Source: Planctomycetaceae bacterium
Lineage (GTDB): Bacteria; Planctomycetota; Planctomycetia; Planctomycetales; Planctomycetaceae
NCBI GenBank assembly: GCA_041398785.1
Contig: JAWKUA010000001.1
Location: forward strand, 124,001-188,000
Direction of reading: 5' to 3'
Length of the DNA: 64,000 nucleotides
Made by a program: the position numbers and the translations under genes. Position 1 is the stretch's first letter. Each line of letters starts with the position of its first letter. This document shows positions 1-8,109 of the stretch, one piece after another. The notes beneath the pieces are model-generated. The model ran no database searches and was not told the origin of the DNA. It worked only from the letters and a program-made list of their open reading frames with translations.

Positions 1-674
1 AGGGTTCCGATCCAACCAGCGAACCCAAGGTCGTGTTGCTGCGGTCGGACAGAGATACCGAGGCTCGCCGGCGGTTTGACGATGTCGCCGGGTATCTGCC
101 ATCGACTCGTTTCGAAGCGCACTCCGCGGCGGATTGCAAAACGGTGGTGGAAGCGGTTCTGGCGGAAGTCACTCGGCGGGAAAGTGATTCTGAACTCGCC
201 AGCGGAGCCGAATTGCTGCTGGTCATTCGAGATATCGGGCAGTTCCGCGACCTTCGCCGCGACGAAGATGACTTCGGCATGAGCGGGTTTGGCGAAGCGA
301 AGCCGGCAACCGTTTCCGGCATGTTCGGCGACATCATCAAACGCGGTCCGCTGGTGGGAGTCCACGTCATCGTTTGGACGGACACGTTCAGCAACGCCAT
401 GCGCTGGCTGTCGAATTCCCTGCTTCGGGAATTTGAGGACCGCATCGCGTTCCGCATGAATCAGACGGATTCGGCCAGTCTGGTGGATACTCCCGTGGCG
501 TCGACTCTGGGACCGGGGCGAGCCGTGCTGTACCGCGATCAAACTGGAACGATCGAAAAGTTCCGGCCGTTCGCGTGGCCGACTGCAAACTGGCTGACGT
601 CGCTGAACCGGAATTCATCGGCCGGACAAACAGAACTGGGCGGATTTGATATCGATTCGCTGAAGATCGAATAG
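1..674 (+). CDS. FtsK/SpoIIIE-type DNA translocase/ATPase, C-terminal part (5' truncated)
   Basis: The frame is open from base 3 to a TAG at 672-674, with no stop before the window edge, so the true start lies upstream; the GTG at 33 is merely internal. The visible ~223 residues resemble the last P-loop domain of FtsK/SpoIIIE or EccC-like secretion ATPases. They contain a hydrophobic strand followed by acidic residues (LLLVIRDIGQFRDLR), then a segment typical of the family (GPLVGVHVIVWTD) and a conserved tail (DTPVASTLGPGRAVLY) followed by KFRPFAWP. No Walker A is visible in this part. Such proteins move DNA or secrete substrates at the membrane; which applies here cannot be told from a fragment. 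Family assignment is fairly sure, role is not. Confidence 0.7.
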   Translation, partial: GSDPTSEPKVVLLRSDRDTEARRRFDDVAGYLPSTRFEAHSAADCKTVVEAVLAEVTRRESDSELASGAELLLVIRDIGQFRDLRRDEDDFGMSGFGEAKPATVSGMFGDIIKRGPLVGVHVIVWTDTFSNAMRWLSNSLLREFEDRIAFRMNQTDSASLVDTPVASTLGPGRAVLYRDQTGTIEKFRPFAWPTANWLTSLNRNSSAGQTELGGFDIDSLKIE

Positions 675-1385
675 CATTCCTGGACGCTGGCTGTCGACGT
701 CGGCACACGGCGACACACGTCCTGATATGTCCCGAATCGCGGACTGCCTCGCGCGAAACTGGTCCCCGGTCGGCGTTGCGGAATTCCGAAACTTCCGACT
801 TCAGCCGCGAAATGCATCGCATTTCTGATTTCGCCGGGTATTCTTCTCGCCAACAGACCTGAACTCGGTCCTTCGCCCGGTCTTCCTCAGCCGCTTCAGA
901 CCACAGGGGTCAGAACTCGTTCCTGACCTGTCTGCAATGCTGAACATTCCCGACACAACCGTCTTTCCCTGGCATTTTTGAACCTTTCAAACGGCATCGT
1001 CGCGATGCCGGCCGGGACGCAGACGGGGCAGTTTTGCCTGCAGGGAACCTCGAAAAACGGTTTTGGCACGGAAAACATCCGCGGCAACTCAGACAGTTGC
1101 GGCGATCCATACGGTGCCCGTGACGTTTGCAGAGGCGCTCTGAATACCGTCGGAATTCTGAAGCGAGCGGTCCGCTGGCGAGTCTGTTGAACCTGTTGTG
1201 CGCTGCCCGCTTCGTTCGTTCAACCTCGATGGCCGATCGTCGCAGCATCGCCGGTGCGTTGACCCACGACGATTCCACCGCCGCGGGCCGCACGTCAAGC
1301 GGTTGACCGGCGTCGTCTGACACCGTTCATCACTGAGACTTTTCTTCCTTTTCTCGCGGCTGGCCGCGATCGTTCGGACGACGTC
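675..1385. other. intergenic region, possible long 5' leader of the helicase gene
   Basis: No convincing gene is seen in these 711 bases; the small ORFs in all frames lack family resemblance. A short hairpin (GGTCAG at 908-913, CTGACC at 923-928, 9-nt loop) could end the upstream gene or be a small repeat. The rest may be promoter and leader of the downstream DEAD-box gene; cold-inducible relatives such as csdA/deaD are known for long leaders, but nothing here proves one. Confidence 0.4.
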
Positions 1386-3650
1386 ATGAATGTCATGAAT
1401 ACTGAGTTGGAAGTTGAAACTCCGGAGACTGAAGTTGAGATTCCGGTCGACGACGAAACGCTGGAAGTGTCGTCGGACACGAATCCGGTGACCGCCGTCG
1501 AACAGGCAGCTCCGCAGAACGACACGGCTGACGAATTCCATGCCGGGACGACGGAAGAGCGCGCAACAGCGGCATGTTCAGGTTCGTTGCCGGAATCCGA
1601 CGGAAGCGCGCCGCCAGCCGTTAAGTCGTCGCCTGGAAAACATGAGGCAGTGGACGGAAAGGCAGCGTTCTTCGACCTGGACCTGTCTCCGCCGATTCAG
1701 GAAGCTGTCCGTGCGGGCGGTTACGTCAGTCCCACGCCCATTCAGGCGCAAGCGATTCCGGTATTGCTGGAAGGTCGCGACGTCCTTGGACAGGCGTCGA
1801 CCGGAACGGGCAAGACGGCCGCGTTCGCTCTGCCGCTGCTGTCACGCCTGGACCCGGCGGACCGTTCGACTCAGGTGCTGGTGCTGACTCCCACGCGTGA
1901 ACTGGCACTGCAGGTCGCGAAGTCGTTTCGAACCTACGGCCACAATCTGCCGGATCTGACGATTCAGCCGATCTATGGCGGCGCGTCCTATTTTCATCAG
2001 ATCAAGGCACTGGAACGAGGAGTTCAGATTGTTGTCGGCACGCCCGGCCGGCTGATGGATCACATGCGTCGAGGCACGCTGAAGCTCGACCGCTTGCGGT
2101 GTATCGTACTCGATGAAGCCGACGAAATGCTTCGGATGGGATTCGTCGACGACGTCACCTGGATTCTGGAACAGACGCCGTCGGAACGGCAGACCGCTTT
2201 GTTTTCCGCAACGATGCCGCCGCCGATTCAGCGGATTGCCGAACAACATCTCAGAAATCCGGCGAAGATCACGATTCGAGAAGCCACGACCACGGCCACA
2301 ACAGTGCAGGCTCGCTACGTCGTCTGTGCCCATCGCGACAAGCCGGACGTGCTGCACCGGATTCTGGAAACCGAAAACACGGACGGCGTGCTGATCTTCG
2401 TGCGTACAAAGGAAGCCACGCTGCGCATCGCGGAGACTCTGGCCAGCCACGGTTTCAATGCGGAGGCATTGAACGGCGACATGCCGCAGGCTCAGCGCGA
2501 ACGAACCGTCCAGCAGTTGAAAAATGGCCGCCTGAACGTCGTCGTCGCCACGGATGTCGCCGCACGCGGGCTGGACGTGCAGCGGATCAGCCATGTCATC
2601 AACTTCGACGTCCCGCACGACACGGAATCCTACGTCCACCGCATCGGGCGAACGGGGCGGGCCGGTCGGTCGGGTGACACAATATTGTTCGTCACCAGAG
2701 GCGAGATTCGCCGCGTCCGGCAGCTCGAACGTGAGACTCGCCAGCGCATGGACGAAATGGAAATCCCCGCCGCCGCGATGGTGAACCGCAAGCGTCGCGC
2801 CGATTTTCTGCACCGGATGCTCAGCACGCTCGAAAACCGCAATCTGACGGCGTATCAACAGCTCGTGGCGGAACTGCAGCAAAAGTCCGCGCGAAGTTCG
2901 GAAGACATCGCCGTCGCGCTGCTGGCGATGCTGCAGGGCGACCGGCCGTTCCTGATGGACGAACGACACGACTTCGCGAATCACCAGCGTCCGTCAAACC
3001 GCAGTCGCAATCGTCGCGATGATCGCAGGCCGGAGCCTCGACCGCAGCACGCGGATCGCTCCGAACAGACGCGAAGGAGCCCGCCTGTAACCACGGTCCA
3101 CCAGGAACCCGGCCGGCGCGAGACCGTCGCCGACCAGCCCCGCGCTGTTGACCGAAAGATTTCCGCTCCGGCAGCCAATTCGCGGCATTCGGCGTCAAAT
3201 CATGCGGCGTCCGCCGAAACGGAAGGCCGCAGCCGTTCGTCGGACGCCGATCGACGCCCGCCGACTCGCACGACGCGTCGGTCAGAACAACGGCATGAAC
3301 CCGGCATGGAACGATTCCGCATCGAAGTGGGACGCGAACACGGCGTTGAACCGGGCAACATCGTGGGAGCCATCGCGAACGAAGCGGGGCTTGCCGCGAA
3401 AGACATCGGCCGGATCACGATCGAAGACGATCACAGTTTCGTCGATCTTCCGGAAGGAATGCCGCGACAGATTTTTCGCCAGTTGAAAGACGTAATCGTG
3501 TCCGGCCGGCATCTGCGGATCACGCGAACGCAGCCATACAAGCCTCCGTTTCAGAAGAAGCGTACGACCGGCAGCGGGACCCCGAAACCACGGCGTCAGA
3601 CCGGAAAACGCACCAAAGGCCACAAGCCGGCGCGACACCGCAGCAGTTGA
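1386..3650 (+). CDS. DEAD-box ATP-dependent RNA helicase (CsdA/DeaD-like)
   Basis: A 754-residue ATP-dependent RNA helicase that would unwind RNA during ribosome assembly, mRNA decay or cold adaptation in the cytoplasm. After an acidic low-complexity N-terminus of ~90 residues come the Q motif (~95-120), Walker A ASTGTGKT (137-144), PTREL (~169-173), GTPGR (~218-222), DEAD (243-246), SAT (274-276) and HRIGRTGR (418-425). A basic Arg/Gln-rich linker (~530-650) leads to a C-terminal DbpA/CsdA-type RNA-binding domain (~657-735) containing VEPGNIVGAIANEAG, and a very basic tail. The domain order matches CsdA/DeaD (about 630 residues), lengthened by the acidic N-terminus and linker. A second in-frame ATG lies at 1395. 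It stands alone between convergent or unrelated genes. Confidence 0.95.
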   Translation: MNVMNTELEVETPETEVEIPVDDETLEVSSDTNPVTAVEQAAPQNDTADEFHAGTTEERATAACSGSLPESDGSAPPAVKSSPGKHEAVDGKAAFFDLDLSPPIQEAVRAGGYVSPTPIQAQAIPVLLEGRDVLGQASTGTGKTAAFALPLLSRLDPADRSTQVLVLTPTRELALQVAKSFRTYGHNLPDLTIQPIYGGASYFHQIKALERGVQIVVGTPGRLMDHMRRGTLKLDRLRCIVLDEADEMLRMGFVDDVTWILEQTPSERQTALFSATMPPPIQRIAEQHLRNPAKITIREATTTATTVQARYVVCAHRDKPDVLHRILETENTDGVLIFVRTKEATLRIAETLASHGFNAEALNGDMPQAQRERTVQQLKNGRLNVVVATDVAARGLDVQRISHVINFDVPHDTESYVHRIGRTGRAGRSGDTILFVTRGEIRRVRQLERETRQRMDEMEIPAAAMVNRKRRADFLHRMLSTLENRNLTAYQQLVAELQQKSARSSEDIAVALLAMLQGDRPFLMDERHDFANHQRPSNRSRNRRDDRRPEPRPQHADRSEQTRRSPPVTTVHQEPGRRETVADQPRAVDRKISAPAANSRHSASNHAASAETEGRSRSSDADRRPPTRTTRRSEQRHEPGMERFRIEVGREHGVEPGNIVGAIANEAGLAAKDIGRITIEDDHSFVDLPEGMPRQIFRQLKDVIVSGRHLRITRTQPYKPPFQKKRTTGSGTPKPRRQTGKRTKGHKPARHRSS

Positions 3651-3755
3651 TTCAAACTGTGTGGAAGCTGCCGCGCAGGCTTCCACCGACGGCTCCCGAA
3701 CCAGTCCCGCTCCGGTTCGCGCAGGGCTCTGTTCGCGCTGAATTCCTGCAGGCCG

Positions 3756-4274
3756 TCAAACCCTTCCGGGCGATGGCGGCACGATTTCCCATTCGTGTTC
3801 CAAACCTGCTCGGGCTACCAGTTCGGTCAGAGTTGACTGCACCACGCTGAAAACATCCGGAGCGATTTCGCCAGCCAGTATCGTCAGTGCTCCTTCCGGT
3901 AACGAAGTTGTCAGGCAATAGGCTGTCGGAGGATTGACCATCCATTGGCAGAAGTGGTCGGCAATTCGCTGGGCCAGCGTCGCCGGTGCGTCCTGAAACG
4001 CGCCGATCTGTACAAACACGAACTGCGACGGCTTCAGACTTCTTCCCCACATTCGGTCACAGCCGCGCTGGACAGCTCCGGCCAGCCGATGGCGCAGGTA
4101 GCTTGTCTGTTCGTCGAAGCTGAGCCCGACGTAACCGGCCAGATCGCCCGACTGTGACTGCACGAGCGGTACGACTTCACCGGCGCTGGTGATTGCTGCC
4201 ACGGACCAGCGCAGTTTCTTTGCTTCAAGCACAACTGCCAGCACCGCCGGAGTCTTCGTGTTCATGTTCTTCAT
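3756..4274 (-). CDS. hypothetical protein, 172 aa
   Basis: Not recognised. A soluble 172-residue protein with no signal peptide, membrane segment or obvious cofactor motif; alternating strands and helices are plausible. It lies 24 bases downstream of the response-regulator gene on the same strand, so it may be the last gene of the two-component operon. Two possible ATG starts lie at 4274 and 4265. It is accepted as a gene from its uninterrupted frame, position in the operon and normal composition; no function is proposed. Confidence 0.6.
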   Translation of the reverse strand: MKNMNTKTPAVLAVVLEAKKLRWSVAAITSAGEVVPLVQSQSGDLAGYVGLSFDEQTSYLRHRLAGAVQRGCDRMWGRSLKPSQFVFVQIGAFQDAPATLAQRIADHFCQWMVNPPTAYCLTTSLPEGALTILAGEIAPDVFSVVQSTLTELVARAGLEHEWEIVPPSPGRV

Positions 4275-4298
4275 ATTCGAACGCAGACTTCGCCGAAG

Positions 4299-4862
4299 TT
4301 ACAGATCCGCGCGAACCGCGTGTTCGTCAGGGTTTGCCAGTTCGCTGCACAACTGTCTGGCCTGTTGCAGCAAATCGTGATGGGTCGGCGTCACTTCGGT
4401 GCTGCCAGTCGATTCCAGATAGGCCGTAACGGCCTGAGCGAAGCTCAGCATCTTTTGCCGGGACTGGCGGTGCTGTTGGCGCAGAGCATGCCGGCCGGCG
4501 GCTTCATGCAGCGTTTTCAGAAGGTCATCCGGGTCCCAGGGCTTGGCGATGTAGCGGTAAAGACCTGCTCCGTTGACACCGTCGATCACCGCCTTGATGT
4601 CAGCGTAGCCGGTGAACACGATGCGAACTGTTTCCGGAAAGCGATTCCTGACCTGAATCATCAGCTCCGCCCCGGTCATTCCCGGCATGCGCTGGTCCGA
4701 CATGACGATGTCAATCGGATGGTTTTCCAGGATGCGCAGTGCTTCGTCACCGCTTTCGGCCGTATGCAGTTCGAACTCGCGCCTGAGTAAGCCCTTCAGG
4801 GACAAAAGCACGTCCGGTTCATCATCAACAAGCAGCAGAGATTTCTTACGCGTTTCCGTCAT
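4299..4862 (-). CDS. response regulator with CheY-like receiver domain
   Basis: A 187-residue response regulator. The receiver domain (~8-125) shows the acidic pair DD (13-14), the phospho-acceptor D56 in IVMSDQRMPGM and the conserved lysine in YIAKPWD. The ~60 residues after it are helical and carry no recognised output domain, as in RpfG-like or relay regulators that lack DNA binding. The longer upstream frame is antisense-like sequence inside the kinase gene; the ATG at 4862 gives MTETRKK followed by a normal receiver start. It overlaps the upstream kinase by 17 bases, so the two are probably translationally coupled and the kinase is the likely phosphodonor. Confidence 0.9.
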   Translation of the reverse strand: MTETRKKSLLLVDDEPDVLLSLKGLLRREFELHTAESGDEALRILENHPIDIVMSDQRMPGMTGAELMIQVRNRFPETVRIVFTGYADIKAVIDGVNGAGLYRYIAKPWDPDDLLKTLHEAAGRHALRQQHRQSRQKMLSFAQAVTAYLESTGSTEVTPTHHDLLQQARQLCSELANPDEHAVRADL

Positions 4863-6084
4863 CGGGATCCCGGGACACTTGATGCAGGGGCAGTCGAATT
4901 CGAAACGTTGTACCGATTCCGGCTTCTGATTCAAACTCGATGTGGCCTCCATGATCGCGAAGAATGCCATAGCTGATGGCGAGTCCCAGACCCCTGCCTT
5001 CGCCGACACTGCGAGTCGTATAGAACGGTTCGAAAATATGAGCCTGCACGGATTCATCGATCCCGGAGCCCTGATCGGAAACCTCCACCACGACAAAGCC
5101 ACGGTCCGTTCGTGTTCGGACCGTAATCACGTCACCCGGCCTGCTGGCCTGGACGGCGTTCATCAAAACTCCGTGGATGACCTGATGGATTCGTGCGGGT
5201 CGGCACGACACCAGCGGCACATCTTCGAAGTCTTTGCGGATCTCAACCTGCGCCGTCGCCAGGGTTAACGACAGGACTTCGACCGTCATGTCGACCGCTG
5301 CCCGCAGATCGATATTGTCGAACGCCGCTTCGTCCAGCCTGGCGAAGTCACGCAGGTTCTGCACGATATCGCGGACTCGCTTCAGTCCGTTCTGTGTAGA
5401 GTTCATCAGTTCGGGCAGATAGGCTCGCAGCCAGTCGATGTCCACTTCTTCTTCCAGCACACTGAGTCGACGCCCCAGCTCCGGCTGGTGTTCGGCAATT
5501 GTGCCCCGAGCCGATTCGTACGCGGCGATCAGGTCCAGCAGAGCGGCAATTTCCCGCTGCAGCACCGCGACGTTATTTGAAACAAACGCGATCGGATTAT
5601 TGATCTCGTGAGACATGCCGGCGGCAAGCTGGCCCAGCCCGGCCAGTTTCTCCGTTTCGACCAGTGCAGCCTGAGTTTCCCGCAGCTCGCGATTCTGTTC
5701 GGCCAGCCGTTCTTCCAACTGAATGATCCGCTGTCCTTCGCGGACTCGGACACGAAGTTCTTCCTTGTCGGCTGGCTTGACCAGAAAGTCATCCGCTCCC
5801 GCGTCCATCGCCGTCACCAGGTCAGCCTTGTCAGCGCGCGCAGTCAGCAGAATCACATAGACGTAGCCGGTGCGTTTCTCAGACCGGATGCGACGGATCA
5901 GTTGCAGGCCGTCCATGTTTGGCATCTGCCAGTCCGTCAGCACGAGCGAGATTTCGTGCTTGAGAAACTGTTCCCACGCCGCCGCGCCGTCTTCTGATTC
6001 CAGAACCTCAAAGCCCCATTTCTGAAGCTGCCCGGCCAGCAGACGCCGAGTTGTCAGACTGTCTTCAGCCAGAAGTATTTTCAC
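4846..6084 (-). CDS. hybrid response regulator/sensor histidine kinase (REC-HisKA-HATPase)
   Basis: A 412-residue cytoplasmic protein with the receiver domain first: acidic residues near 7-8, phospho-acceptor D51 in LVLTDWQMPNMDG and K103 in DFLVKPAD. A coiled coil (~118-148) leads to a HisKA helix with phospho-acceptor H159 (GMSHEINNP), then a HATPase_c domain with N-box (VLMNAVQAS), G1 box (DQGSGID) and G2 box (GRGLGLAISYG). There is no transmembrane or sensor domain, so the input probably arrives by phosphotransfer to the N-terminal receiver. The gene overlaps the following response regulator, giving a compact relay cassette. The relay direction is inference. Confidence 0.93.
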   Translation of the reverse strand: MKILLAEDSLTTRRLLAGQLQKWGFEVLESEDGAAAWEQFLKHEISLVLTDWQMPNMDGLQLIRRIRSEKRTGYVYVILLTARADKADLVTAMDAGADDFLVKPADKEELRVRVREGQRIIQLEERLAEQNRELRETQAALVETEKLAGLGQLAAGMSHEINNPIAFVSNNVAVLQREIAALLDLIAAYESARGTIAEHQPELGRRLSVLEEEVDIDWLRAYLPELMNSTQNGLKRVRDIVQNLRDFARLDEAAFDNIDLRAAVDMTVEVLSLTLATAQVEIRKDFEDVPLVSCRPARIHQVIHGVLMNAVQASRPGDVITVRTRTDRGFVVVEVSDQGSGIDESVQAHIFEPFYTTRSVGEGRGLGLAISYGILRDHGGHIEFESEAGIGTTFRIRLPLHQVSRDPDDGNA

Positions 6085-6478
6085 ACCAGCCTCTCAGCCA
6101 GGTTGGGTCACGGGGACGAAGATTTCGAGTGTAGCCGGAATTGTGTCAGGCCGCACACTCCGTCAGGCCGCACACTCCGCCCGTTGGCAACCGCACGGTG
6201 TTTCGCTCGCAATTCGACAAGACGTTCTGTGATGGATGAGTCCCGGGGGACGCCCCCTGGACAGTAGGTTTGTGTCGGCCAATTCTTCGGGAACACACAA
6301 CGACCGGCCCTTGTCGACGTTCCGCGCGGTGGCGTCGCAGCAACGATTTTCCGATGCCGGAACAGCAGCCGAAAGCATCGACTGCCGATGACGTCGCACG
6401 TGCCTGAACGCATTGCTATCCTGCCGCACGATTTCACACGGCGACCCTGAAACGGTCGAGCATAGAAAGAACAACCTG
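6085..6478. other. divergent intergenic region
   Basis: A 394-base gap between the divergently transcribed kinase and epimerase genes, presumably carrying both promoters. The only structure noticed is a 17-bp exact tandem duplication (GTCAGGCCGCACACTCC at 6145-6161 and 6162-6178). No gene was recognised. Confidence 0.4.
6145..6178. repeat. 17-bp direct tandem duplication
   Basis: GTCAGGCCGCACACTCC occurs twice head to tail at 6145-6161 and 6162-6178 without mismatch. It is upstream of the kinase start and could be either a chance slippage product or a duplicated regulator site. Confidence 0.6.
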
Positions 6479-7447
6479 ATGGCGAAATGCCTGGTCACCG
6501 GCGGGGCCGGATTCATTGGAAGTCATCTGACCGAGTTTCTGCTGAACAACGGGCACGAAGTCGTTGTGCTGGACAATCTCAGCACCGGTCGAGCCGCCAA
6601 TCTGAGCGACGTGCGCGACCATCCCCGGCTGCAGGTCCGAAATGGTTCCATCACGGACCCGGTTGCTCTCGCTGAAGCGGTCCACGGCGTCGAAACCATC
6701 TATCACCTGGCGGCCGCCGTCGGCGTGAAACTGGTCGCCGACGACCCGGTTCGGACCATCGAAACTAACATCTATCCCACTGACCAGTTGCTGCGACTGG
6801 CGGCTCAGGGCACCGTCCGGCGGTTCTTCCTGGCGTCCACCAGTGAAGTTTACGGCAAGAATCCCGGCGACTCGTTCTTTGAAGATGACGACCTGCATCT
6901 TGGTCCGACGATTCGTCCGCGATGGGCGTACGGCTGTTCCAAGGCGATTGATGAGTTCCTGGCGCTCGCCTATCACCGCAAGTACGACGTCGGAATCACG
7001 GTGGGGCGATTCTTCAATGTGGTTGGTCCGCGCCAGATCGGCAATTACGGAATGGTCGTTCCGCGTTTTGTGGAAGCCGCTCTGAAAGGCGGACCGGTCA
7101 TCGTGTACGACGACGGATCTCAGGTCCGTTGCTTTGGTCACGTCCGGGAAGTTGTGCGCTGCGTCGCCGCGCTGACGGAATGCGATGCGGCTGCGGGCGG
7201 TGTCTACAATATCGGCAGCGATCAGCCGGTCTCGATTCTCGAACTGGCCCGGAAGGTTGTCGCGAAGGTCAATCCGAACGCCGCCATCGAATTCGTCCCC
7301 TATCGCGAAGCCTATGGCGACGATTTCGAAGACGTCCAGCGTCGAGTACCCAACGTCGATCGGCTGCGGAACACAATCGGTATGAAGCCGACCATGGCAC
7401 TGGACGAGATTCTGGACGACGTAATTCGATGGAAACGCCAGGCGTGA
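6479..7447 (+). CDS. NAD-dependent sugar-nucleotide epimerase/dehydratase (extended SDR)
   Basis: A 322-residue extended short-chain dehydrogenase acting on nucleotide sugars for polysaccharide or glycan synthesis. The Rossmann glycine motif TGGAGFIGS is at 7-15, the active-site serine/threonine cluster ASTSEVYG near 119-126 and the catalytic YGCSK (Y151, K155) follow, and the C-terminal part has normal SDR substrate-binding features (VVGPRQ). The start was moved to the ATG at 6479 because MAKCLVTGG places the motif at the usual distance; the upstream extension is not family-like. Substrate specificity (UDP-glucuronate decarboxylase, UDP-glucose 4-epimerase or relatives) cannot be fixed by eye. 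Its 3' end overlaps the start of tsaE by 19 bases. Confidence 0.9.
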   Translation: MAKCLVTGGAGFIGSHLTEFLLNNGHEVVVLDNLSTGRAANLSDVRDHPRLQVRNGSITDPVALAEAVHGVETIYHLAAAVGVKLVADDPVRTIETNIYPTDQLLRLAAQGTVRRFFLASTSEVYGKNPGDSFFEDDDLHLGPTIRPRWAYGCSKAIDEFLALAYHRKYDVGITVGRFFNVVGPRQIGNYGMVVPRFVEAALKGGPVIVYDDGSQVRCFGHVREVVRCVAALTECDAAAGGVYNIGSDQPVSILELARKVVAKVNPNAAIEFVPYREAYGDDFEDVQRRVPNVDRLRNTIGMKPTMALDEILDDVIRWKRQA

Positions 7448-7995
7448 CAAGTGAGCTGACGTTTCACAGCCACAGCGAACAGGACACCGAACTGTTCGGC
7501 AAAACGCTTGCCGATGCTCTGCAGCCGGGACTGACGGTGGCTTTGAACGGTGACCTCGGTTCCGGCAAGACGCGACTGGTGCGAGCCGTCTGCGAAGCTC
7601 TTGGCGCTGACCCGGCGCGAGTCAACAGCCCCACGTTTGTCCTGCTGCAATCCTATACCGACGGGCGCCTGCCCGTGTCACACTTCGACACATACCGGCT
7701 TGCTGATACCGACGAATTCCTGGCGATCGGCGCCGATGAATTCCTTAGTGAGCCGAATGTAATCTGCTTCGTCGAATGGGCTGACCGCGTTGCCGAAGTG
7801 CTGCCGACCGATCGCCTGACAATCCGCATCCGGCAAACCGGGGCGACCAGCCGGACAATTCACATGTCGTCAGCAGGACCCGCCAGCGATGCTGTCGTGG
7901 CGGATGTGCAGAGCTCAGTTGTCGGCAACCGGCAGCGGGCCAGCGACCACGAAGCCAGCCACCGCGATCAGGCGATGGGACCGGGGCAGGCATAG
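7429..7995 (+). CDS. tsaE: tRNA threonylcarbamoyladenosine biosynthesis ATPase TsaE
   Basis: TsaE is the small ATPase that works with TsaB and TsaD to put the threonylcarbamoyl group on A37 of ANN-decoding tRNAs. The 188-residue product has the P-loop GDLGSGKT (41-48), the NSPTFVLLQSY segment with the switch threonine, HFDTYRL and FVEWADR, all hallmark TsaE motifs. The start METPGVTS at 7429 overlaps the epimerase gene by 19 bases. The protein is ~35-40 residues longer than usual; the extra C-terminal part looks non-conserved and runs up to a palindromic repeat, which suggests the original stop was lost. Confidence 0.93.
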   Translation: METPGVTSELTFHSHSEQDTELFGKTLADALQPGLTVALNGDLGSGKTRLVRAVCEALGADPARVNSPTFVLLQSYTDGRLPVSHFDTYRLADTDEFLAIGADEFLSEPNVICFVEWADRVAEVLPTDRLTIRIRQTGATSRTIHMSSAGPASDAVVADVQSSVVGNRQRASDHEASHRDQAMGPGQA

Positions 7996-8019
7996 CGCCT
8001 GGTCGATCGTTTCTGGATT

Positions 8020-8080
8020 TGTGCCACTGGCTGTGCCGGTGTGTTCGAGGTTGCAGGTCACTGGCACGGCCAGTGGCACA
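8020..8080. repeat. palindromic dispersed repeat (GTGCCACTGG family), copy 1
   Basis: Arm 8020-8041 (TGTGCCACTGGCTGTGCCGG...) pairs with 8059-8080 (20 of 22 positions), loop 17 bases. A related, more diverged pair lies at 44367-44430. Located between convergent genes, so it may also end transcription. Confidence 0.75.
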
Positions 8081-8109
8081 CGACCCATCGATTTATTCCT
8101 GACGCAGCA

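Noticed and set aside
1842..2984. 380-codon minus ORF opposite the helicase gene
   Set aside because: Shadow of the helicase frame; His/Gln/Arg-rich without motifs.
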